A DNA stretch of 21,089 nucleotides from an uncultured Collinsella sp. (GTDB taxonomy: Bacteria; Actinomycetota; Coriobacteriia; Coriobacteriales; Coriobacteriaceae). The notes under the pieces are model-generated. The model saw nothing but the letters and a program-made list of their open reading frames with translations, did no database searches and was not told where the DNA came from. The position numbers and the translations under genes are program-made. Shown here one piece after another: positions 7,379 through 14,935 of this stretch; position 1 is the stretch's first letter; the number at the start of each line of letters is the position of its first letter. The DNA is taken from the NCBI GenBank assembly GCA_900550355.1, contig URRT01000012.1, forward strand, positions 1 to 21,089. The letters run 5' to 3'.

Positions 7379-7621
7379 ATGTCTTGCGGACCGCAGATGC
7401 CGGCCATGCCGCTTTCGATGGTAAAAGCGGGCGAAACCGTGCGCGTGTCGCGTGTAAAGGGCAATGAGGACATGAAACACCACCTCAAAGACCTCGGCTT
7501 TGTCGAGGGCAACGAAATCCACGTGGTGAGCTCGAGTGGCGCCAATATCATCGTCACGGTGCTGGGCGCACGCTTTGGCATCGATTCCAAGGTTGCCATG
7601 CACATCATGACCGTCGGTTAG
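7379..7621 (+). CDS. feoA: FeoA-family ferrous iron transport protein, copy 1
   Basis: An 80-residue cytoplasmic SH3-like FeoA protein, which supports Fe(II) uptake by FeoB. Visible family features are the hydrophobic N-terminal strand, GETVRVSRVKG near residue 18, and the helix-turn motif HHLKDLGFVEGNEIHVV (about 34-50). The ATG at 7379 follows AGGAG (7368-7372). It is the first gene of a four-gene feo cluster, and a second FeoA follows 39 nt downstream. The N-terminal MSCGPQMPAM is an extra short tail compared with the second copy. The promoter region carries a large inverted repeat (7282-7337). Confidence 0.93.
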   Translation: MSCGPQMPAMPLSMVKAGETVRVSRVKGNEDMKHHLKDLGFVEGNEIHVVSSSGANIIVTVLGARFGIDSKVAMHIMTVG

Positions 7622-7660
7622 TCCGCAGCATTTCATAAAAACCGAAAGGGGGACAAGAGG

Positions 7661-7882
7661 ATGAAGACGTTGGGTGACGTTAAGGTGGGCGAGAGCTCTA
7701 CCATCGTCAAGCTTCACGGTGAGGGTGCGCTTCGCCGCCACCTTATGGACCTGGGGCTCATCAAGGGCACTTCGTTCAAGGTCGTGAAGGTCGCGCCGCT
7801 CGGTGATCCGGTCGAGATCAACGTACGCGGCTACGAGCTTTCCATCCGCAAGGAGGAGGCGGCCGTCGTCGAGGTCCAGTAA
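7661..7882 (+). CDS. feoA: FeoA-family ferrous iron transport protein, copy 2
   Basis: A 73-residue FeoA/SH3-like protein with the typical LRRHLMDLGLIKGTSFKVV and VEINVRGYELSIRKEEA. It is clearly a paralogue of the preceding protein but divergent in sequence. The ATG at 7661 follows AAAGGGGG (7645-7652) and AGAGG. Two feoA genes before feoB is a common arrangement in Gram-positive anaerobes, and the two products may contact FeoB together or have separate roles. The 123-nt gap to feoB contains a DtxR-like box and a candidate promoter. Confidence 0.93.
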   Translation: MKTLGDVKVGESSTIVKLHGEGALRRHLMDLGLIKGTSFKVVKVAPLGDPVEINVRGYELSIRKEEAAVVEVQ

Positions 7883-7886
7883 GGGC

Positions 7887-7932
7887 TTGCGACGTATATT
7901 TCTGCAGATAAAGTTAGGTTTTTCTAACTTAA
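7887..7932 (+). promoter_or_regulatory. Candidate internal promoter with DtxR/IdeR-like iron box before feoB
   Basis: The 19-mer TTAGGTTTTTCTAACTTAA at 7914-7932 matches the DtxR consensus TTAGGTTAGCCTAACCTAA at 15 of 19 positions. It is also a symmetrical repeat, AAGTTAG (7911-7917) with CTAACTT (7924-7930). It overlaps the end of a possible promoter, TTGCGA (7887-7892), 16 bp, TAAAGT (7909-7914). Binding would block initiation, giving iron-dependent repression of feoB. The consensus is quoted from knowledge of the family; regulator identity is inference. Confidence 0.55.
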
Positions 7933-8005
7933 TGCAGCATCTTTGAAGCACATTATCCAGCCTGCGCGGAGAAAGCAGCGCAGACACACAAGGAAGAAGG
8001 ATTGA

Positions 8006-10333
8006 ATGGCGGATTCTCAGATCCATGTCGCGCTGGCGGGTAACCCCAACTGCGGCAAGACCACGCTTTTCAACCTGATCACCGGCGCCAACGGCTACGT
8101 TGGCAACTGGCCCGGCGTCACGGTTGAGAAAAAGGAGGCCAAGCTCCTAAGCGACAAGAACGTTACCATCACGGACCTCCCTGGCATCTACTCGCTTTCC
8201 CCCTACAGCCCCGAGGAGCAGTGCTCGCGCGATTACCTCATGAGCGGCGAGCCCGATGTTGTCGTCCAAGTCGTCGATGCCACCAACCTCGAGCGTAACC
8301 TGTACCTGGCGCTTCAGGTTATCGAGACCGGCCTGCCCGTGGTCGTTGCCCTCAACATGGCCGACCTGGTCGAGAAGAACGGCGATAAGATCGACACGGA
8401 CAAGCTTTCCAAGAAGCTCGGTTGCCCGGTCATGATGATCTCGGCTCTTAAGAACAAGGGCATCAAGGAGCTTTTCGAGCAAGTCAAGAAGTCCGCTGCT
8501 TCTAAGGGCCAGGTGCCGGAGCACAAGTTCGATTCCTCCATCGAGGACGTTCTGACGCACATCGAGAACAACCTTCCGGCGAGCGTTCCCGCCAACAAGC
8601 GCCGCTACTACGCGGTCAAACTGTTTGAGCGTGATGCGGACGCCTGCAAGCTCATCAACCTCACCAAGGAGAAGGCCGCTCGCGTCGAAGAGCTGGTCGC
8701 TCAGTGCGAGCAGGACTGCGACGATGACGCCGAGTCCATCATCACCGGTGAGCGCTACGGCGTGACCGCACACATCATCGACGAGTGCCTCACCAAGGCC
8801 CCGGCCAAGATGAGCACCTCCGAGAAGATCGACCGTGTGGTTACCAACCGTATCCTGGGCCTGCCGATCTTTGTGGTCATCATGTTCTGCGTGTACTACA
8901 TCGCCGTTTCCACCCTGGGCGGAACGGTGACCGACTTCACCAACGATCAGCTCTTTGGCACCGACGGTTGGTATGTGCTCGGTCAGGGCCGCGATGCTTA
9001 CGATGAGGCTGTCGAGGCCGCGGGTGACGACGCCGACTCGGTCGACCCGGCACAGTACGGCCCCTATGTCCCGGGTATCACCACCATGGTGCACGACGCC
9101 CTCGTGGCGGGTGGCACCGAGGACGGTGGCCTGGTCGATTCGCTGGTCTGCGACGGTATCGTTGGCGGCCTGGGCGCCATCTTCGGCTTTGTGCCGCAGA
9201 TGTTCCTGCTGTTCGTGATGCTGTCCTTCCTGGAGGACTGCGGCTACATGGCCCGCGTCGCCTTTATCATGGACCGCGTGTTCCGCCGCTTTGGCCTGTC
9301 CGGTAAGTCGTTCATCCCCATGCTCGTGTCCTCAGGCTGCGGCGTCCCCGGCGTCATGGCCACCAAGACCATCGAGAACGAGAAGGACCGCCGCATGACG
9401 GTCATGACCACCACGTTCATCCCCTGCGGCGCCAAGCTGCCGATCATCGCCCTGCTCATGGGCTCCATCATTGGCGATTCTTCCACCACGGCCGCATGGA
9501 TCAGCCCGCTTTTCTACTTCCTGGGCGTCTTTGCCGTCATCGCCTCGGGCCTCATGCTCAAGAAGACCAAGCTCTTCGCCGGCCGTCCGACCCCGTTTGT
9601 CATGGAGCTTCCTGCCTACCACTTCCCGGCGATCCGCTCTTGGGCGCTGCACGTGTGGGAGCGCTGCTGGGCCTTTATCAAGAAGGCCGGCACGGTCATC
9701 TTTGCGTCCACCGTCGTCGTTTGGTTCCTCTCCAACTTTGGTAGCTATAACGGTTCCTTTGGCTTCCTGCCTGCGATGGACGGCATCCCCGAGGAGTTTA
9801 TGGACTACTCCGTGCTTGCCATGCTGGGCAACCTGGTCGCTTGGATCTTCGCCCCGCTCGGCTTTAGCACCTGGCAGGCCACCGCGCTGACTGTCTCTGG
9901 CCTCGTCGCCAAGGAGAACGTCGTCGCCACCGCCGGCTCGCTGCTGTCCGTCGCCGACGCGGGCGAGACCGACCCGAGCCTGTGGACCGCGTTTGCCGGT
10001 ATGTTCCCCACCATGGGCGCTTGCGTTGCCTTCGGCGCCTTCAACCTGCTGTGCGCTCCGTGCTTTGCCGCCATTGGCACCATCCGCAACCAGATGGATT
10101 CCGGCAAGTGGACTGCGATCGCCATCGGTTACGAGTGCGCCTTCGCTTGGGTGATCGGCCTGTTCATCAACCAGTTCTACAACTTGCTTGTTCTTGGACA
10201 GTTTGGTATCTGGACGATTGTGGCCATCGTGCTGCTAGTTGCGATGCTCTTCCAGATCTTCCGTCCCATGCCCAAGCATGTCTGGACCGACGAGGACGAG
10301 ACCAACACTGCCTCCGCCGCAGTTTCCGCGTAA
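8006..10333 (+). CDS. feoB: FeoB ferrous iron transporter (GTPase-permease)
   Basis: A 775-residue inner-membrane Fe(II) transporter with an N-terminal cytoplasmic G domain. G1 is GNPNCGKTT at 12-20, G3 is DLPG at 57-60, G4 is NMAD at 117-120 and G5 is ISAL at 145-148. A helical GDI-like region follows, then membrane segments beginning near residue 283. The gate motifs are intact: SSGCGVPG with Cys445 and FIPCGAKLP with Cys474. A long extracytoplasmic loop of about 70 residues, rich in Asp and Gly, lies between the first two membrane parts. The ATG at 8006 follows GAAGAAGG. The protein ends with a short polar tail and lacks a fused FeoC; the small Cys-rich protein at 10509 may serve that role. 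A terminator follows at 10363. Confidence 0.97.
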   Translation: MADSQIHVALAGNPNCGKTTLFNLITGANGYVGNWPGVTVEKKEAKLLSDKNVTITDLPGIYSLSPYSPEEQCSRDYLMSGEPDVVVQVVDATNLERNLYLALQVIETGLPVVVALNMADLVEKNGDKIDTDKLSKKLGCPVMMISALKNKGIKELFEQVKKSAASKGQVPEHKFDSSIEDVLTHIENNLPASVPANKRRYYAVKLFERDADACKLINLTKEKAARVEELVAQCEQDCDDDAESIITGERYGVTAHIIDECLTKAPAKMSTSEKIDRVVTNRILGLPIFVVIMFCVYYIAVSTLGGTVTDFTNDQLFGTDGWYVLGQGRDAYDEAVEAAGDDADSVDPAQYGPYVPGITTMVHDALVAGGTEDGGLVDSLVCDGIVGGLGAIFGFVPQMFLLFVMLSFLEDCGYMARVAFIMDRVFRRFGLSGKSFIPMLVSSGCGVPGVMATKTIENEKDRRMTVMTTTFIPCGAKLPIIALLMGSIIGDSSTTAAWISPLFYFLGVFAVIASGLMLKKTKLFAGRPTPFVMELPAYHFPAIRSWALHVWERCWAFIKKAGTVIFASTVVVWFLSNFGSYNGSFGFLPAMDGIPEEFMDYSVLAMLGNLVAWIFAPLGFSTWQATALTVSGLVAKENVVATAGSLLSVADAGETDPSLWTAFAGMFPTMGACVAFGAFNLLCAPCFAAIGTIRNQMDSGKWTAIAIGYECAFAWVIGLFINQFYNLLVLGQFGIWTIVAIVLLVAMLFQIFRPMPKHVWTDEDETNTASAAVSA

Positions 10334-10362
10334 GTCCGAATAAGGATTAGCCCCTTTCCACG

Positions 10363-10395
10363 AGCCCGGGTGTCCCAGCGACACTCGGGCTTTTT
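10363..10395 (+). terminator. Intrinsic terminator after feoB
   Basis: AGCCCGGGTGTC (10363-10374) pairs with GACACTCGGGCT (10380-10391) with one G-U pair and a 5-nt loop, then TTTTT (10391-10395). Confidence 0.92.
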
Positions 10396-10427
10396 GGTAG
10401 GGGAGATGTGGCGTTTCCGCAGATAAA

Positions 10428-10462
10428 ACCGACCAAAATAAACCTGTCCCTTTTTGGTAGGT
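10428..10462. repeat. Small palindrome with GGGACAGG in the loop (minus-strand reading)
   Basis: Arms ACCGACCAAAA (10428-10438) and TTTTGGTAGGT (10452-10462) pair at 10 of 11 positions around a 13-nt loop containing CCTGTCCC (10443-10450), which is GGGACAGG on the other strand. The right half CTTTTTGGTAGG also repeats directly at 10390-10401. It resembles the hairpins at 16991 and 18724. Confidence 0.55.
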
Positions 10463-10508
10463 GGAGAATGGGGTAAAGTAAGTGATGGTTAACTAGAGGA
10501 GGCTTGCT

Positions 10509-10709
10509 ATGGCACCTATCGATATTGTTGTACTGGCTGTTATCGGTATTGCGTTTGTCGCCGTGTGCGTGCGCATCTACCGCAAGGGCACCTGCGCCGA
10601 CTGCGCTCAGGGTGGCGTTTGCACGGGGCATTGCTCCAACAAAAAGACGTGCGCCGCACTTAAGGGCGTAGACAAAATCGCCGAAGACTTGGGCCGCGGT
10701 ATTCATTAG
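10509..10709 (+). CDS. FeoB-associated Cys-rich membrane protein
   Basis: A 66-residue protein with one N-terminal membrane segment (about residues 4-23), a short basic stretch, then a cysteine-rich tail: CADCAQGGVCTGHCSNKKTC, about residues 34-53, with five Cys. This is the layout of the small FeoB-associated Cys-rich membrane protein family found next to feoB in many Gram-positive bacteria. Its molecular role is not established; metal binding near FeoB or an FeoC-like function is plausible. The ATG at 10509 follows AGAGGAGG (10495-10502). It lies behind the feoB terminator, so it may have its own weak promoter or be expressed by read-through. Confidence 0.88.
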   Translation: MAPIDIVVLAVIGIAFVAVCVRIYRKGTCADCAQGGVCTGHCSNKKTCAALKGVDKIAEDLGRGIH

Positions 10710-10743
10710 CCGACCGGCGTTTGGGTATGTTTGGCCGCGGATA

Positions 10744-10784
10744 CGGCGGTTGCTGATACGATAAGTACGTTAGCAACTGCCGCC
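10744..10784. promoter_or_regulatory. Inverted repeat upstream of the flavoenzyme gene
   Basis: GTTGCT (10749-10754) and AGCAAC (10772-10777) are inverted around 17 bp, and the outer CGGCGG/CCGCCG (10744-10749 and 10779-10784) extends the symmetry with a 3-nt offset. It lies 28 bp before the start codon, where an operator for a regulator of the flavoenzyme gene could be. No clear promoter hexamers were found. Confidence 0.35.
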
Positions 10785-10811
10785 GAGCGGCTTAAACGAA
10801 AGGAACCCTGT

Positions 10812-12761
10812 ATGGAGTCCTCCGCCTATCCGATGCTCTTTAGCCCGATCAAGGTCGGTACGACCGAGGTCAAGAACCGCGTCTTTATGCCGCCGGTGTC
10901 CACCAACCTGGCCGATCATGGCTATGTGACCGACGATTTGGTCGATCATTACCGTGCCCGTGCCAAGGGCGGCGTGGGCCTCATCATCACCGAGGTCGTG
11001 ACGGTCGAGCCCACCTATACCTATCTGCCGGGCGATATGTGCTGCTACGACGACACGTTCATCCCCGGCTGGGAAAAGCTCGCCGCGGCCGTCCACGAGT
11101 ATGGCTGCAAGATCATGCCGCAGCTCTTCCACCCCGCCTACATGGCCTTTAACATTCCGGGCACGCCGCGCCTGATCGCTCCGTCCTTCGTGGGACCGTC
11201 CTATGCCCGCGAGGCACCGCGCCCCATCACGGTCGACGAGATTCACGAGCTCACGCATCAGTTTGGCGACGCTGCCGTGCGTATGCAGAAGGCTGGCGTC
11301 GATGGCGTCGAGGTCCATGCGGCGCACGCCCACGGTATGCTCGGCGGCTTTTTGACTCCGCTCTACAACAAGCGCACCGACGAGTACGGCGGCTCGCTCG
11401 ACGCCCGCATGCGCTTCTTGCTCGAGGTCATCGCCGAGATTCGCGAGCGCTGCGGCAAGGACTTTATCATCGACGTCCGCATCTCGGGCGATGAGTACAC
11501 CGATGGCGGCCTGACCCTCAACGACATGATCTACGTCTCGCGTCGTCTGGAGAAGGCCGGCGTCGACATGATTCACGTGTCGGGCGGTACCACCATCAAG
11601 CGCGGCTCCGCGATTCCCGCCGCTGGTACCCAGCAGGCCTCGCATGCCGCCTGCTCGCGCGAGATCAAAAAGCACGTCAACATTCCCGTCGCCACTGTCG
11701 GACGTATTAACGAGGCCTGGATCGCCGAGGAGCTGATCGAGGACGGCGCTGCCGACATCTGCATGATGGGCCGCGCCAATCTGTGCGATGCCGAGTTCTG
11801 CAACAAGGCCGCTGCCGGCAACGCCGACGATATCCGCCCCTGCATCGGCTGTCTGCGCTGCCTGAACGGCATTATGTTCGGCAAGCGCATCTCCTGCACC
11901 GTCAACCCGGACGTGGAGCGCGACGAGGCTGGTTACGAGCCTGCCGCCGAGGCCAAGAACGTGCTCGTTGTGGGCGCTGGTCCTGCGGGCATGGAGGCAG
12001 CCTACATTGCCGCCAAGCGCGGTCACAACGTGGTGCTCGTGGATAAGCAGGACGAGCCGGGCGGCGAGATGCGTATCGCAGCCGTTCCGCCGGCAAAGCA
12101 GGAACTCACCCGCGTGATCAAGTATCAGTATCGTCGCCTGGCCGAGGCCGGCGTGAAGTGCGTATTTGGCACCGAGCTTACTGCCGAGGACATTCAGCGT
12201 GACTACGCGGGCTACGAGGTTGTCCTGGCTTATGGCGCCGAGCCCATCGCTCCGGCTTTCATGCAGGGCTTTAAGCAGGTTATGACGGCTGACGACCTGC
12301 TGGGTGGCAAGGCTTTCCCGGGCAAGAAGATCGTCATCGTGGGCGGCGGCACCGTTGGCTGCGAGACGGCCGATTACCTGGCCCCGCTGGTCAACGACCT
12401 GTCGCCGGCCAATCGCGATGTCACCGTCATCGAGATGACCAAGACGCTCGCCGCCAACGAGGGCGGTGCCGGTCGCGCGGTGCTCATCACGCGCATGCTC
12501 TCCAAGGGCGTTCACGTGCTGACCGAGGCCAAGGTGACCGAGATTACCGAGGACACTATCAGCTACGAAAAGGACGGCGAGGTCCACACCATCGCCGATG
12601 CCGATACGCTGGTGCTTGCCATGGGCTATCGTCCCAATACCAAGCTGGCCGACGACCTGGCTGCAGCCGGTGTTGCCACCCACGTGCTGGGCGATGCCCA
12701 GAAGTGCGGCAACATCCGCGATGCCATCGGCGATGGCTACAAGGTTGCCTGCGAGCTCTAG
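10812..12761 (+). CDS. NAD(P)H:flavin oxidoreductase of the old yellow enzyme / 2,4-dienoyl-CoA reductase type
   Basis: A 649-residue multidomain flavoenzyme with an N-terminal FMN-binding TIM barrel (about 1-340, with VHAAHAHGMLGGFLTPLYN and RTDEYGGS). A [4Fe-4S] site follows, with Cys344, Cys347, Cys350 and Cys362 (CIGCLRC then C). Next are an FAD-binding Rossmann motif from Val384 (VGAGPAGMEAAY) and a second, NAD(P)H-binding Rossmann motif near 507-516 (IVIVGGGTVGCE). This is the layout of FadH, enoate reductase, BaiCD/BaiH and daidzein reductase, which reduce C=C bonds in unsaturated acids, bile acids or isoflavones. The substrate cannot be assigned here. The Cys spacing x2-x2-x11 is one residue shorter than in E. 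coli FadH. ATG 10812 follows AAAGGA (10799-10804); an upstream TTG in frame at 10731 lacks a ribosome binding site. Confidence 0.93.
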   Translation: MESSAYPMLFSPIKVGTTEVKNRVFMPPVSTNLADHGYVTDDLVDHYRARAKGGVGLIITEVVTVEPTYTYLPGDMCCYDDTFIPGWEKLAAAVHEYGCKIMPQLFHPAYMAFNIPGTPRLIAPSFVGPSYAREAPRPITVDEIHELTHQFGDAAVRMQKAGVDGVEVHAAHAHGMLGGFLTPLYNKRTDEYGGSLDARMRFLLEVIAEIRERCGKDFIIDVRISGDEYTDGGLTLNDMIYVSRRLEKAGVDMIHVSGGTTIKRGSAIPAAGTQQASHAACSREIKKHVNIPVATVGRINEAWIAEELIEDGAADICMMGRANLCDAEFCNKAAAGNADDIRPCIGCLRCLNGIMFGKRISCTVNPDVERDEAGYEPAAEAKNVLVVGAGPAGMEAAYIAAKRGHNVVLVDKQDEPGGEMRIAAVPPAKQELTRVIKYQYRRLAEAGVKCVFGTELTAEDIQRDYAGYEVVLAYGAEPIAPAFMQGFKQVMTADDLLGGKAFPGKKIVIVGGGTVGCETADYLAPLVNDLSPANRDVTVIEMTKTLAANEGGAGRAVLITRMLSKGVHVLTEAKVTEITEDTISYEKDGEVHTIADADTLVLAMGYRPNTKLADDLAAAGVATHVLGDAQKCGNIRDAIGDGYKVACEL

Positions 12762-12777
12762 TCAACCCTTTGTGCGT

Positions 12778-12787
12778 GGGGGACAGG
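12778..12787 (+). repeat. GGGGGACAGG intergenic motif
   Basis: A copy of the GGGACAGG core that also occupies hairpin loops at 10443-10450 (minus strand) and 17001-17009. Here the flanks do not form a clear stem beyond GACA/TGTC. Confidence 0.35.
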
Positions 12788-12814
12788 TGTCTCTGCGCCA
12801 TCCGATAGCAAAAC

Positions 12815-12855
12815 AGCGGCGGCGTCCCGGATTTCGGGATGCCGCCGCTTGCTCT
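12815..12855 (+). terminator. Intrinsic terminator of the flavoenzyme gene
   Basis: Positions 12815-12829 pair with 12835-12849 (15 bp, one G-U pair, GC-rich) around the 5-nt loop GATTT. The tail TTGCTCTT is only moderately T-rich. Confidence 0.85.
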
Positions 12856-12961
12856 TGTGATCCTGGCGACGCGAGCGCGCCCTATTTCACCGCAAAGATA
12901 GGGGATGCGATAGTATTACGTGGTGAAATTCGACAAACCGTGAGCTTCATCCGAGGGCTTT

Positions 12962-13654
12962 ATGGAACAACACCAGCATAATCAGAGCCTGCAAGACCAG
13001 GCATACAACGCATTGCGCTCCAAGATCATCTATGCCGAGCTCAAACCCGGCACGCGCCTTTCGGCGATTGGTCTGGAAAAGGAGACGGGAATCGGGCGCA
13101 CGCCCATTCGCGAATCCTTTGTGCGCCTGCGTGAGCAGGAGCTGGTGGAAACGCGTCCCAAAAGCGGCACCTACGTCTCTAAGATCAGCATGGAGCGCGC
13201 CGAGAACGCCTGTTTCTTGCGCGAGAAACTCGAGCGAAGCGTACTCATTAAATGCTGCTCGGCCGCCACGCCCGAGCAAAAGCATCGGCTCGAGCAGATT
13301 CTTGCCGAGTCTGAGTCACTCGACCATGGCGAAACGCGTCGCTTTTTCGATCTGGACAACCTGTTTCACGAGACGTGTTTTGAGATTGCCGGTCGTCACA
13401 TGTTGTGGGATTGGATGAAGAGCGTCAACACGCATTTTGAGCGATACAACTGGTTACGTATGGTGTCGCAGGACCTGGATTGGGAGCCGATTCGTCGGCA
13501 GCATCGCCGGATTCTCGAGGCCATTAAGAGGGGCGATACCGACGCGGCGAGCTATCTGGCAGAGACGCACTTGCACCTGATGCCCGAGGAGCAGGGCCCG
13601 GTTATCGCCTTACATCCCGACTATTTTGAGCTGCCTAAAGACTCGAATATCTAG
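12962..13654 (+). CDS. GntR-family transcriptional regulator, FCD (FadR-type) subfamily
   Basis: A 230-residue regulator with an N-terminal winged helix (about 10-75, containing LKPGTRLSAIGLEKETGIGR and TPIRESFVRLREQELVE) and a C-terminal all-helical FCD ligand-binding domain. The FCD metal-binding set is complete by position: Asp132, His136 (DNLFHETCF), His181 (QHRRILEAI) and His203 (ETHLHL). It therefore probably binds a carboxylic-acid effector through a metal ion. The ATG at 12962 has a modest GAGGG site (12953-12957). It is separated from the flavoenzyme by a terminator but is next to it, so control of that gene is possible, though not shown by any shared operator I could see. Confidence 0.92.
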   Translation: MEQHQHNQSLQDQAYNALRSKIIYAELKPGTRLSAIGLEKETGIGRTPIRESFVRLREQELVETRPKSGTYVSKISMERAENACFLREKLERSVLIKCCSAATPEQKHRLEQILAESESLDHGETRRFFDLDNLFHETCFEIAGRHMLWDWMKSVNTHFERYNWLRMVSQDLDWEPIRRQHRRILEAIKRGDTDAASYLAETHLHLMPEEQGPVIALHPDYFELPKDSNI

Positions 13655-13778
13655 CCCATCATCGCATCTGCTCGAGACGCAAAAACGATGCTGCTCACCT
13701 ACAGCGTTTTGCAACCGAGATTTTTAAAACATGCCTAAAATGGCTCAGGCTGCCGACAATGGGGAAACGGGGTGCGCT

Positions 13779-14801
13779 ATGGCGCAGATGAGAATCAAGG
13801 ACATTGCCGTCGAGGCGGGCGTGAGTCCGGCCACGGTCTCGCGCTATCTCAACAACCGCCCCGGGCAAATGACCGAGGAGACCCGTGCCCGCATTGCCGA
13901 GGTCATCGAGCGCACCGGCTATCGCCCGCGTGCCGCTGCGCGCAATCTGCGCAGCTCGCGCACCAATCTCATCGGCGTGATCTTGGCCGACATCGCCAAC
14001 CCATTCTCGAGCGCCATGCTCGAAGGACTTTCCGCCAGCGCCGCCGCGCGCGGCTGCTCGCTTATGACGGCCATTAGCGGCAACGATCCCGCTAAGGAAG
14101 CAGAGTCGCTCACCAGACTTATCGATGCCGGCGCGGACGGCCTGGTCGTCAACACCTGCGGAGGCAATGACGAGGCGATCGCCGCGGCAGCGGGACGTCT
14201 GCCCGTTGTGCTGCTCGGCCGCGATGTTGCCGACGGCGGAGTCGATCTGGTGACATCTAACAACCGTGAGCTGGTTGCCGGCTTGGTAGAAGCCTTGGCT
14301 GCCGCTGGCAGCGAGCGCCTGTGCCTGCTCACCGAGGCAAGCGATGACAGCCCCGTGCGTCGCGAGCGCGCCGAGGCCTTTGCCGACGAGCTTTCGCGCC
14401 GCGGTCTTGCGGGCGAGGTCGTCACCCTGGCCGATGGTGGCGCCACGGGCGTCGGCCGCTTGGACGAGACCATCCGCGGCTATGCAGGTAAAAAGCTCGG
14501 CCTCATTGCCGTCAACGGCCTGGTCTTCCTGCGTCTGACCGAAGCGCTGGCGCAGCTGGGACCCTCGCTGCCGGCGGGGCTCAGGATCGCGACGTTTGAC
14601 GACTACCCCTGGAACCATGTGCTCTTTGGTGGCGTGACCACGGCCGCGCAGGACACCCTCACCATTGCCGAGCGCGTGGTCGAGCGCCTGTCCGAGCGCA
14701 TCGACGTTGTCACCACCACGGTGGGCGAGGCCGCAAAGCTGGCGCCCAAACGCATCGAGATCCCCGGCCACATCGAGCACCGCGCTTCGACCTCGCGCTA
14801 G
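13779..14801 (+). CDS. LacI-family transcriptional regulator
   Basis: About 340 residues. MRIKDIAVEAGVSPATVSR is the LacI helix-turn-helix, a hinge follows near YRPRAAARNLRS, and the rest is a sugar-binding-protein-like effector domain with LIGVILADIANPFSSAML and a C-terminal TFDDYPWN. Start choice: ATG 13779 with a weak GGGG-rich upstream sequence; ATG 13788, beginning at MRIKDI, is also possible. The in-frame ATGs at 13731 and 13740 lack a ribosome binding site and would add an unusual tail. It is a divergent paralogue of the repressor at the left end. No metabolic target lies directly beside it and the effector is unknown. Confidence 0.9.
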   Translation: MAQMRIKDIAVEAGVSPATVSRYLNNRPGQMTEETRARIAEVIERTGYRPRAAARNLRSSRTNLIGVILADIANPFSSAMLEGLSASAAARGCSLMTAISGNDPAKEAESLTRLIDAGADGLVVNTCGGNDEAIAAAAGRLPVVLLGRDVADGGVDLVTSNNRELVAGLVEALAAAGSERLCLLTEASDDSPVRRERAEAFADELSRRGLAGEVVTLADGGATGVGRLDETIRGYAGKKLGLIAVNGLVFLRLTEALAQLGPSLPAGLRIATFDDYPWNHVLFGGVTTAAQDTLTIAERVVERLSERIDVVTTTVGEAAKLAPKRIEIPGHIEHRASTSR

Positions 14802-14854
14802 CCGCTCGTTCGCAACGGCCTGCTCGCACACGTTTTTTGAGCGCTTGATACGCT

Positions 14855-14870
14855 TTAACCCTGCGGAAAC
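14855..14870 (+). promoter_or_regulatory. Candidate GlnR-type box upstream of the GS-like gene
   Basis: TTAAC, six bases, GAAAC fits the actinobacterial GlnR half pattern gTnAc-n6-GaAAc at every defined position except the first g. It lies 66 bp before the GS-like start. Candidate -10 hexamers TAGTAT (14883-14888) and TATAGA (14895-14900) follow with no good -35, as expected for an activator-dependent promoter. A second GAAAC occurs at 14907-14911 without its partner half. Confidence 0.45.
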
Positions 14871-14935
14871 ATTTTTCTGCGATAGTATCTGCGATATAGA
14901 CCAGTCGAAACCCGCCCGAAAGAAAGGGGAGCGAC

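Noticed and set aside
10731..10811. Upstream TTG start for the flavoenzyme
   Set aside because: No ribosome binding site, it overlaps the inverted repeat, and family proteins begin near MESSAYPMLFSPIKVG.
14802..14854. Possible terminator after the second LacI gene
   Set aside because: Only a short CGTT/AACG stem is present, and the T-run at 14833-14838 is too far from it.
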